Of a DNA stretch of 49,687 nucleotides, positions 1 to 7,262 are shown piece after piece (positions within the stretch are counted from its first letter, which is position 1; each line of letters opens with the position of its first letter). The notes under the pieces were generated by a model that saw only the letters and a list, made by a program, of their open reading frames with translations, made no database searches and was not told the origin of the DNA. Made by a program: the position numbers and the translations under genes. Source of the stretch: Clostridiaceae bacterium (GTDB lineage Bacteria; Bacillota; Clostridia; Saccharofermentanales; DTU023); assembly GCA_012841145.1 (NCBI GenBank), contig DUVH01000032.1, positions 1-49,687 on the forward strand, given 5' to 3'.

Positions 1-297
1 CCACCACCGGTACTGCCGCCGGTATCACCACCACCAGTGCCACCACCGGTATCACCGCCGGTATCGCCACCAGTACCACCACCGGTATCGCCACCAGTAC
101 TGCCGCCGGTATCACCACCAGTGCCACCACCGGTATCGCCGCCGGTGCCACCACCGGTATCGCCACCAGTGCCACCGCCAGTATCGCCACCAGTGCCACC
201 ACCAGTGCCACCACCGGTATCGCCACCAGTGCCACCGCCGGTATCGCCACCGGTACTGCCTCCGGTATCTCCGCCAGTGCTGCCGCCGGTATCATCA
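1..297 (-). repeat. 12-nt tandem repeat coding for [D/S/G]TGG
   Basis: About 24 copies of a 12-nt unit, read on the minus strand as Gly-Gly-(Asp/Ser/Gly/Thr)-Thr. The array continues past the window edge. Because 12 is a multiple of 3, gain or loss of units keeps the frame. It forms the C-terminal tail of the first L,D-transpeptidase and may act as a flexible wall-spanning region (inference). Confidence 0.9.
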
Positions 298-1313
298 CCC
301 GCTGATGGTTCCGTCGTTGTCGTTGGCGTGGTGGTCTCTTCCGTCGTAACCTCTGTCGTCGTCTCCTCAGTTGTCGTCGTCGGATCCGTCACGGTCGGTA
401 ACGGTACGTACTTGGGGGAATTCCAGTCTGTCGGATCCCAGTCTCTATACAGTCTTGGATTCGGCGCAGGAGGCAAAGGCTGTGCGGGGGCCAACTGATG
501 ACCGGAACTGCTGCTGAAAACGTAGACGGGCATCCCGCGATACGTATTGTCATACAGGAACTTCGCATCGCGGACGGCCATGCGAATACAGCCGTGCGAG
601 CTCGTCTTGCCTGCTAACAAACGCGCATAGCCTGTGCTCATGTAACATTTCGAATAGTCGATTTTATCTCTGGTTCCTAAGTAATCGAGCGGAATGGAGT
701 GAAAATAAATCGACCCTCTCAAGTGCGTCGCATAACGAACCCAACAGGGAATCGGACTCTTTTGAGATGAGAAACGCGAAAGAACCGCCTTGCCACCGCT
801 CAGCTTGAACGGCCTGTTCGCAGGCGTCGTCGGCGTCGGATACTGGCTCGTTCCTGTAGAACATCTAACGGCATAAGCCGGATAATCTGCACCGGTCGCA
901 GGATCCGTCTTGTAGAAAACGATGCGCTGAATATCTAGGAAAACGATCATCTTGGAGAAACGGCCTCCCGAGTATTGACGATAAGGGTCTTGTTTCCTCG
1001 TTGTCGTTGTCCTCGTCGTTGTCGACGTCGGTGTTGTCGGCATTGTTTTTGATGTCTTGGTCGTCGTCGTGAGATCGGGATCTTCCGTTGACTCGACGAC
1101 AGATGTTTCAGGCTCCGTCGTTGTCGGTGTCGTTGTAGGAACCTCAGTGGTCGGCTCCGTCGTGGTCGTTACCTCTGTCGTCGTCGTTGTGGTTTGAGGA
1201 ACGTCTTCGAAGACAGCAGGCGGAGCAGTAAAAAAACCGCCCGTTAAAAACATGGCAGCTATAACCATCACGACGCCGAGCATCACAGGTATGTAATGAA
1301 CTAATTTCTTCAT
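1..1313 (-). CDS. L,D-transpeptidase, membrane anchored, C-terminus cut by window edge
   Basis: Partial: the frame is open to base 1, so the C-terminus is missing. The visible part is about 437 codons. An N-terminal hydrophobic segment (about residues 5-24) follows MKK and suggests a membrane anchor. A Thr-rich linker comes next (TTT/TTE runs, about residues 35-95). Then comes a YkuD-type catalytic domain with FHS and the motif SHGCIR, catalytic Cys about residue 242 (codon 588-590). By family knowledge this enzyme forms 3-3 peptidoglycan cross-links or attaches proteins to peptidoglycan outside the membrane. A second Thr/Glu linker leads into a tetrapeptide repeat, [D/S/G]TGG, filling bases 1 to about 297. 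Start ATG 1311-1313 precedes the hydrophobic segment but has only a weak Shine-Dalgarno. A paralogue lies 212 bp upstream on the same strand. The family call is firm; the substrate is not known. Confidence 0.88.
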   Translation of the reverse strand, partial: MKKLVHYIPVMLGVVMVIAAMFLTGGFFTAPPAVFEDVPQTTTTTTEVTTTTEPTTEVPTTTPTTTEPETSVVESTEDPDLTTTTKTSKTMPTTPTSTTTRTTTTRKQDPYRQYSGGRFSKMIVFLDIQRIVFYKTDPATGADYPAYAVRCSTGTSQYPTPTTPANRPFKLSGGKAVLSRFSSQKSPIPCWVRYATHLRGSIYFHSIPLDYLGTRDKIDYSKCYMSTGYARLLAGKTSSHGCIRMAVRDAKFLYDNTYRGMPVYVFSSSSGHQLAPAQPLPPAPNPRLYRDWDPTDWNSPKYVPLPTVTDPTTTTEETTTEVTTEETTTPTTTTEPSAGDDTGGSTGGDTGGSTGGDTGGGTGGDTGGGTGGGTGGDTGGGTGGDTGGGTGGDTGGGTGGDTGGSTGGDTGGGTGGDTGGDTGGGTGGGDTGGSTGG

Positions 1314-1525
1314 CGTCAATCCAATTTCTCAATGCCGTGCACAACGCACGTGCCAAATGAATATCCAACGGAAACACTATACATGAGACGCGCCATTATT
1401 TCCAATCTTTTAATGAATATTTCAACCACGAAAAATCAGCCATGCTTCGTCATTTGAACCAAACGAGACGCTTGATACTTAGCTACAAGTGGCGACGCGA
1501 CAAAATTCTATCAACCGATCAAACG

Positions 1526-2830
1526 TTACGGTTCCGGAGGGGATTCTTCTCCCGAGCTCGGTTCCAAACTCGAAGGCGGTGTCGTCGTTGGCGGTTCGGT
1601 CGGCGTCGGTGGCGACGTCGGCGGTTCGATCGGCGGCGTTTCCGGTGGCGGTGCAGCTGTCGTCGGTGCCGCTGTCGTCGGTGCCGCTGTCGTTGTCGGC
1701 TCCGGAGTCGTCGTCGGCGGTTCTGTCGCTACCGTCGTCGTTGTCGTCGCGGGATCGAGCACGCGAACCTTAATCGTGACCTCTTCGGCAGATTTATCGG
1801 GATACGTAATGACGATCTTCGTATTGATCACGGCGGGAGCTTTCGTCTCGATCTTCGCGGTGAACTTGTACGTCGTTCCGCTCGGAAGGCTGTCGCTGTT
1901 TTGGACGCCGCTCGCGGGCGACACTTGTTCGTTCAGCAGCACCTCGATATCCTGACCGACAGGCTTATATTGCCACGCCATGCTTTTCTGCTCGCGGTGT
2001 ACGTAAGGATTCAACGGATCCGGATCTGTCGGATCCCAGCGGTTATTCAGATTGGCCGGCGGATTGGTCGGCGCTTCAGGCAAGTCATAACCCTTACTGC
2101 TCTGGAAGATGTAGCACGGCATCCCTCGGTGAATATTTTGCGTCACATACTGTGCGTCGCGAAGTGACAACCTGATACAGCCGTTTGACGCCGTGTTTTT
2201 ACCGAGGCGATTATATCCCCACTTACTGAACAGGCTCTTGTCGAGTGGCAACGTCTTTCCGTTCGCGTCCACTTGGTGGTCGTACGGCTGCGAATGAATG
2301 AAGATGTCATTGTTGACATGTGTTGCATAACGCACCCACACCCATGTCTCCGCCTTAGTAAAGAGAAGCTGCCTAGCCTTGTAACCGGACAGGATGAACG
2401 GTTTGTCGGGCGGTGTGACGGGCGTCGATCCTTTGACGCGCCCCGTCGATATGCGCAGCGATACTTCGGGAATGGCCTCCCCGTTTGCGTTCGTATGGAA
2501 GAAAACGGCGCGCTGAACATCAAGGAAAATGACAAGATGAGAAAAATGGTGTTTCGTCGGAACCGGTGTCGTCAGCGACGTCGGCTCTGTCGTTGTCTCC
2601 TCTGTCGTAGTCGGCTCCTCCGTCGTCGTCGTCGTTGTCGTTTCGGTCGTCGTCGGTTCTGTCGTCGTAGTAGGCGTCGTCAAATGAACGCTCGTACTCG
2701 TTGTCGTTGTCGTTTCAAATTCAGTGCTCGGCTTAAAGTGGTTGATCGCATAAAGCGCGATCGTCACGACAAGTAACGTGACGGTTACCGCGAGCAGTAT
2801 TTTTAATTTCTTATCGAATATTCCTGACAT
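1526..2830 (-). CDS. L,D-transpeptidase with Thr-rich linker and Rib-like domain
   Basis: A 434-residue protein. ATG at 2828-2830 is chosen because it sits just before a typical anchor (MSGIFDKKLK, then a membrane segment about residues 10-30). An upstream in-frame start would add 38 residues. Order: anchor; Thr/Glu linker about 37-90; YkuD domain with IHS and the motif SNGCIR (Cys about 218); a segment about 290-360 containing VITYPDKS and VTIKVRV that resembles the Rib/alpha-like wall-spanning fold; and a Thr/Pro-rich tail ending SPPEP without an LPxTG signal. The family should act on peptidoglycan outside the membrane. Asn replaces the usual His before GC in the catalytic motif, so activity or specificity may differ from its neighbour. 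A TATAAT-like -10 lies at 2888-2893 on the minus strand. Confidence 0.87.
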   Translation of the reverse strand: MSGIFDKKLKILLAVTVTLLVVTIALYAINHFKPSTEFETTTTTSTSVHLTTPTTTTEPTTTETTTTTTTEEPTTTEETTTEPTSLTTPVPTKHHFSHLVIFLDVQRAVFFHTNANGEAIPEVSLRISTGRVKGSTPVTPPDKPFILSGYKARQLLFTKAETWVWVRYATHVNNDIFIHSQPYDHQVDANGKTLPLDKSLFSKWGYNRLGKNTASNGCIRLSLRDAQYVTQNIHRGMPCYIFQSSKGYDLPEAPTNPPANLNNRWDPTDPDPLNPYVHREQKSMAWQYKPVGQDIEVLLNEQVSPASGVQNSDSLPSGTTYKFTAKIETKAPAVINTKIVITYPDKSAEEVTIKVRVLDPATTTTTVATEPPTTTPEPTTTAAPTTAAPTTAAPPPETPPIEPPTSPPTPTEPPTTTPPSSLEPSSGEESPPEP

Positions 2831-3204
2831 GCCTAAGTAGTTACTCTCCCAACTGCTATTGACATCTGGTCGTTGCGTGATCCTCTTATTATATACCGCA
2901 ATTTTCCACAGCTGGATACAAAATACCACAAAAGTATTCATCAATAAAAGTCATCATTTGCACGGACGCAACATATTTCATGCTATTTACCTTATGATAT
3001 GATGGCCTAAACAAAAAAAGAGTCATTTTGCCTGTTCAAAGGAGATGAAACGCGCAAAAACAGCTGAGTCGATTCTGCTCATTTAGCCGATTCACATCCG
3101 GTTTACTTCCTTCATGATGCACGATTGTCATCGTGAACGGGAAAAAGGCTCAACTTGAGAGCGGCGATCAGCTTATGGCGGACAGTACGAAGAGGAAGGA
3201 AATT
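2831..3204. other. Intergenic region between divergent genes
   Basis: A 374-bp gap between the L,D-transpeptidase (leftward) and the E2-like gene (rightward), so it must hold both promoters. Visible items are a minus-strand TATAAT at 2888-2893, a plus-strand TATGAT-like box near 2993, and a small hairpin, CACGAT/ATCGTG with a 4-nt loop, at 3120-3135. No gene with a credible ribosome-binding site was seen. Confidence 0.5.
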
Positions 3205-4212
3205 ATGTGCTTTAAACGAGGCGACGGTACGCTTGTAAGAGATGCAAAAGACCCCATCGGCGCTATCATGCCGTATATAATGCGAGGTCGTAACGAGTCG
3301 GCTGTCTACGTGAAAAAATCGTACTGTGTCGACAACATGCAACAATACATCCGTGAACAGCGAAAACAGGGAAAACGAATCACCGTTTTCAATATTATCT
3401 CCGCTACATTTCTACACACGTTCTTGCGCCGACCTCAGCTTAACCGTTTCGTTGCGGGAAGACGGCTCTACCAGCATAACAGTTTCGATATTCTATACGT
3501 CGTCAAAACGGCGCTGACGGATGAAGGGCTCGAATCGATCGCAAAAGTCAATTTTGACGGAGACGATACCCTCGAAAATGTAAAAGATAAGATGGACTAC
3601 CATATCGACGAGATCAAAGGCAGCGAAGGCAAAGAGGACGATCGTTTCATCGGACTCGTCACGAAATTGCCGCGGTGTCTATTGAGGGTTCTGCTTTGGA
3701 TTGGACGCGTACTCGATTTTCACGGTCTCATGCCGAAATTTCTGCGCGACCTGATCCCCCTGTACTCCTCCGTATTCATCTCTCACCTCGGAAGTATCGG
3801 CGGGGACGCCCTCTTCCACCACCTGTACGAATTCGGTTCCACTTCCGTCTTCTGCACGATCGGAAAAATATATTACAAACCTTATCGCGATATTTACACC
3901 GATGAGGTCGTCTGGAAAAAGACAATTGACCTGAACCTCACGATCGACGAACGGATTTGCGACGGATACTACATGATCAAGAGTTTGCAACTGTTTGACG
4001 CTTACATCGACAATCCGGCACTGCTCGAGCAGTCGCCGAATGAAGCGATTGCCGAAGAGGAAAAGAAACAGCAAAAACGGTTTGAAGAGCAACAATTGAA
4101 GACAGCGACAACACCCGATAGTGAGGACAAGCCAAAAGCTCGTGACGCGCAGCTCCATCCCATTCGCGATTACTGGGACAACATGATGGAGCACCCCAAT
4201 GACGATGAATAG
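3205..4212 (+). CDS. 2-oxoacid dehydrogenase E2-like acyltransferase (CAT fold), active-site His replaced
   Basis: A 335-residue protein resembling the catalytic domain of E2/chloramphenicol acetyltransferase-type proteins: IMPYIM near the N-terminus, SHLGSIGGDALFHHLYEFG in the middle, then IDERICDGYY. In E2 enzymes the last motif is normally DHRxxDG with a catalytic His; here Glu249 occupies that place. There is no lipoyl or peripheral-subunit-binding domain, and no E1 or E3 gene nearby. It is therefore a stand-alone homologue of unknown substrate. ATG at 3205 is preferred because AGGAAGG sits 5 nt upstream; an in-frame GTG at 3133 would add 24 residues. The C-terminal 50 residues are charged and probably disordered. 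It converges on buk. Confidence 0.75.
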   Translation: MCFKRGDGTLVRDAKDPIGAIMPYIMRGRNESAVYVKKSYCVDNMQQYIREQRKQGKRITVFNIISATFLHTFLRRPQLNRFVAGRRLYQHNSFDILYVVKTALTDEGLESIAKVNFDGDDTLENVKDKMDYHIDEIKGSEGKEDDRFIGLVTKLPRCLLRVLLWIGRVLDFHGLMPKFLRDLIPLYSSVFISHLGSIGGDALFHHLYEFGSTSVFCTIGKIYYKPYRDIYTDEVVWKKTIDLNLTIDERICDGYYMIKSLQLFDAYIDNPALLEQSPNEAIAEEEKKQQKRFEEQQLKTATTPDSEDKPKARDAQLHPIRDYWDNMMEHPNDDE

Positions 4213-4221
4213 TCTACAAGG

Positions 4222-4262
4222 GATCGCGCGAAGTTATGATTCTCCTTAATCTTCGCGATCTG
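4222..4262. terminator. Inverted repeat between convergent genes
   Basis: GATCGCGCGAAG and CTTCGCGATC form an imperfect stem with one bulge across the 33-bp gap between the E2-like gene and buk. It overlaps the last codons of buk. There is no clear T-run, so it is at best a weak bidirectional terminator. Confidence 0.4.
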
Positions 4263-5313
4263 CAAATATCGCGGCACTTTCCTCACCGCGCATAACGCGG
4301 CAGGCTCCCGCCGCGAGCGCCTCCATCTCCAGTTCACCCGCCATAATGAAGACGGGAGCGATAAACGCTATACGTTCTTCAATAGCATCCGTCAGTCGCT
4401 TTATATGTGACATGCCGCCCGTCAGGATAATAGCTCGCACATCACCGTTGACGACGGTCGCCAAACCTGCGATCGATTTTGCCGCTTGGTATCCCATCGC
4501 TTCTATAACAAGACGCGCATCGTCGTCACCCGACGCCGCGCGCCGATCGACTTCACGCGCATCATTCGTCCCGAGATAAGACGTAAAACCGCCCTCCCCT
4601 ATCTCGTATGCATAGAGAGCGCCCGCTCCCTTCTCACGCGCAATACGCGACGCCTGATAGATGGGGATTCCCCCCGCTCTTTCCGTTGAAAAAGGCCCTT
4701 CATCTGCGGAGACGACATCGATGATTTCACCGTTTGACTGCAAGTTCATCGAGATGCCGCCACCGAGATGAGCGACAATGACGTTTGACTTTAAAGGATC
4801 GAAATCCTCGCGCTCCGCGACGGCTCTGGCGACCGCACGCGTGTTGAGTGCATGCGAAAAGCTCCTCCTGTCGTAGCCTTTTACCCCCGAGAAACGCGCG
4901 AGCGGAATCATTTCATCAACAGAAATCGAATCGTAAATGAATGCCGGTATCCCGCCCCCTTCCTCCGCGATCGCCTGTGCTATGCCTGCCCCCAAATTAG
5001 ACGCATGCTGTTCGACAGGATGATTGAGGAGCGTCTCGACGAGCTCATCGTCGACAACATAAGCGCCGTGTCGAACGGGCGGGAGCATACCGCCGCGAGA
5101 GACGATAACGTCGAGTTCGTCGGGTTTCATTTTATTCTCACGGAGAAAATCTTTTACGCGACCGATACGCATCGGCAATTCTTCTTTGATCGATGAAAAC
5201 GCGCTCAGTTCGTCTCTAGTGTGGTCGATCTTCCTTTCGATGACTCTCTTCTCATCCTCGAACAAAGCGACTTTCGTAGACGTAGATCCCGGGTTAATGA
5301 CTAAAATGTTCAC
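4246..5313 (-). CDS. buk: Butyrate kinase
   Basis: A 355-residue acetokinase-family (ASKHA fold) enzyme: NPGSTSTK phosphate-binding motif at the N-terminus, SRGGMLPPV, AHLGGGIS, DEGPFSTERAGG and ILTGGMSH. It converts butyryl phosphate and ADP to butyrate and ATP in the cytoplasm; branched-chain or other short acyl phosphates are also possible substrates in this family. The start is GTG at 5311-5313, preceded by GTGGAG; this gives the canonical N-terminus, NILVINPGS. It begins 13 nt after the ptb stop codon, so the two are surely co-transcribed. The length is normal for the family. The genes for making butyryl-CoA are not in this window. Confidence 0.95.
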   Translation of the reverse strand: MNILVINPGSTSTKVALFEDEKRVIERKIDHTRDELSAFSSIKEELPMRIGRVKDFLRENKMKPDELDVIVSRGGMLPPVRHGAYVVDDELVETLLNHPVEQHASNLGAGIAQAIAEEGGGIPAFIYDSISVDEMIPLARFSGVKGYDRRSFSHALNTRAVARAVAEREDFDPLKSNVIVAHLGGGISMNLQSNGEIIDVVSADEGPFSTERAGGIPIYQASRIAREKGAGALYAYEIGEGGFTSYLGTNDAREVDRRAASGDDDARLVIEAMGYQAAKSIAGLATVVNGDVRAIILTGGMSHIKRLTDAIEERIAFIAPVFIMAGELEMEALAAGACRVMRGEESAAIFADRED

Positions 5314-5326
5314 TGGATACTCCACA

Positions 5327-6238
5327 TTATGAAAGCGATGCGCGAGCCAACACGGCTGAGCACGCGATTGAATTGATTTTTTCTTCACTCGTCGAACTCC
5401 TCGACGTGACGATGACGGGTGCGGACGCCCCGACGAGAACTCCGGCAAAAAGAGCATGTCCTGTGTGCATCATCGCCTTCGCGAGAAGATTTCCGGCGAC
5501 AAAATCGGGTACAAGCAGAATGTCGGCGTCGCCGGCGACAGGACTGTCATAACGCTTTACGGCCGCCGCCTCGCGACTGAAAGCGAGATCGAACGAGATG
5601 GGCCCTTCCACCATACAGCCAGTAATCTCGCCGCGTTCATTCATCGCCTTCAGTTCAGCGGCGTCGACCGTTTCCGGCATACTCTCATGGACTTTTTCGA
5701 CGGCGGCAAGACAGGCGACCTTAGGTTTTTCAACTCCCACGGCACGCATCGCAAAAACGGCATTCTCAAGTATCGCGCGTTTCTGTTCTAGCGTCGGATA
5801 TGTCACCATCCCGCCATCCGTCACGACGAGCAGTTTGTGATAGGCAGGGACATCGAGAAAACCGACATGTGTAATCAGGCGTCCCGTCGTGAGACCATAT
5901 TCTTTATTGACGACTTGTTTGAGCAGAACCGCCGTATCGATATTTCCCTTCAGCAGTATGTCCATCTCTTTACCGCGAACACATTTCACAGCTTTTTCCG
6001 CAGCAGCCTCAGGTGTCTCGACAACAATGCAGGCATCTGCACGTGTATGGAGCGCCGATAATCCGTCCATGACATTGCGGCGCGATTCATCGAAGAAAAA
6101 GAAAGGTTCGACCAGACCAAGCCGCTCCGCATCCAAAGCTGCTTCCAGCGTCTCCTCATCGGGACAAACGACAGCGCAGCGTCTCTTCACAGGATGATCC
6201 GTCACACGATCCATAATGTCTTGAAAGCGGTTACCCAT
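5327..6238 (-). CDS. ptb: Phosphate butyryltransferase
   Basis: A 303-residue member of the phosphate acetyl/butyryltransferase family. It exchanges the CoA of butyryl-CoA for phosphate and feeds butyrate kinase encoded just downstream. Recognisable segments are LLKGNIDTAVLLK, LITHVGFLDVP, VVTDGGMVTYPTL, VEGPISFDLA and DILLVPDFVAGNLLAKAM. The start ATG at 6236-6238 (MGNRF) is preceded by GAGGG four bases upstream and gives the usual family length. A GTG further upstream would add 19 residues without family support. Order ptb then buk, 13 nt apart, is the classic acyl-phosphate ATP-yielding operon. Confidence 0.95.
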   Translation of the reverse strand: MGNRFQDIMDRVTDHPVKRRCAVVCPDEETLEAALDAERLGLVEPFFFFDESRRNVMDGLSALHTRADACIVVETPEAAAEKAVKCVRGKEMDILLKGNIDTAVLLKQVVNKEYGLTTGRLITHVGFLDVPAYHKLLVVTDGGMVTYPTLEQKRAILENAVFAMRAVGVEKPKVACLAAVEKVHESMPETVDAAELKAMNERGEITGCMVEGPISFDLAFSREAAAVKRYDSPVAGDADILLVPDFVAGNLLAKAMMHTGHALFAGVLVGASAPVIVTSRSSTSEEKINSIACSAVLARASLS

Positions 6239-6386
6239 AAAGCCCTCGATTCCTTTTGCATTGTTATATTGTCTCGTCAGTGACATTCCCGCCACAGTCT
6301 ATAGATTACCAAATATTACCATGCTGAGAACGCGGGATTTTTCATGTACCGAATCATGACAAAATATTACAAAAACGAAAGTTCGC

Positions 6387-6392
6387 TATAAT
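6387..6392 (+). promoter_or_regulatory. Possible -10 element for the nitroreductase gene
   Basis: A perfect TATAAT 48 bp upstream of the start codon. No good -35 box lies at the expected spacing, so the promoter call is tentative. Confidence 0.4.
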
Positions 6393-6439
6393 AGATAACG
6401 AAAAATAATTAACAGTCAACAGAAGGAGGAAATTAAATT

Positions 6440-6982
6440 ATGAATCAAGTACTTAAAACCATCCAAGAGAGAAGCAGTATTCGAAGCTACAAAGATATTC
6501 CGCTCACACAGGAAGAACTCGATCTGCTAAAAAACGCAGTCCTCGCCGCACCGACAGCGCGCAACTTGCAGGGACTTCGCTACTATTTCATTACAGATCG
6601 CTCGATCCTTAAACAAATTGATCAACGCGTCATGCATCATGCAGGTGATGAGATGCGCGCCCGAATGAAGGAGCGCGGATCCGAAAGTTTCTTCTACGAT
6701 GCGCCGCTCGGTGTCATCATCACGGCGGGCGAACAGAGATGGCCGGGCGAGGATGCGGGCATCGCCGTGGGAATCCTCTCCATAGCCGCTCAATCGATGG
6801 GACTCGGCAGTGTCATCCTCGGCATACCCGGCATGGCTTTCCAAGAAGATGACCCTGAAAACTGCGGCAAATTACTTGGATTCGCAGAGGGTGAAAAATT
6901 CCGCATCGCGATCGCGATCGGACATCCCGCAACTGAAAAAGAGCCGCACGAAAAGAACTTCGACCTGATTAAGGAGTTCTAA
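6440..6982 (+). CDS. Nitroreductase family protein
   Basis: A 180-residue FMN-dependent oxidoreductase-like protein. The N-terminus has RSSIRSYKDIPLT and AAPTARNLQ, which in this family bind the FMN phosphate. DAPLGVIITAG and GIAVGILSIAAQSMGLGS follow, then GHPATEKEPHEK at the C-terminus. Members reduce nitro compounds, quinones or flavins with NAD(P)H; the true substrate cannot be read from sequence. A strong ribosome-binding site, AGAAGGAGG, precedes the ATG. It is a single gene divergent from ptb-buk, followed by a stem-loop at 7105-7156. Confidence 0.9.
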   Translation: MNQVLKTIQERSSIRSYKDIPLTQEELDLLKNAVLAAPTARNLQGLRYYFITDRSILKQIDQRVMHHAGDEMRARMKERGSESFFYDAPLGVIITAGEQRWPGEDAGIAVGILSIAAQSMGLGSVILGIPGMAFQEDDPENCGKLLGFAEGEKFRIAIAIGHPATEKEPHEKNFDLIKEF

Positions 6983-7104
6983 TTAACTTGGGTAACGTTA
7001 GTTTGGTCAACAATCGGGCTTAGCGTAACCTAAAGTTGAGATTCCGGCCAACTCAAACCTTTCATTAGGTAATACGCGATTCTTTGAGATTCTTTGAAAA
7101 GCTG

Positions 7105-7156
7105 AGAGGCTGTCTCATTCTTGCTCTCAACCGGCGATATTGAGACAGTCTCTTTT
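7105..7156 (+). terminator. Stem-loop with TTTT, probable terminator
   Basis: AGAGGCTGTCTCA (7105-7117) pairs with TGAGACAGTCTCT (7141-7153) with one G-T wobble and a 23-nt loop, followed by TTT. It lies 120 bp past the nitroreductase stop. The right arm and tail resemble the stem-loop at 12375-12423. Confidence 0.5.
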
Positions 7157-7262
7157 GACGTTGATGAGGTTCGCGGCTTATGTTTTTTCGCGAACGTATC
7201 GCGAACGTATCTATAACAGAGCCGTGCGATCATCCAGACGACGATATTCATATCGACAGAAA

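Noticed and set aside
37-498. Pro/Val-rich open frame on the plus strand
   Set aside because: It is the complement of the [D/S/G]TGG coding repeat; the opposite frame carries an intact L,D-transpeptidase with SHGC motif.
1442-2167. Arg-rich open frame on the plus strand
   Set aside because: Composition is the shadow of the Thr/Pro-rich tail and YkuD domain on the minus strand; no ribosome-binding site or recognisable domain.
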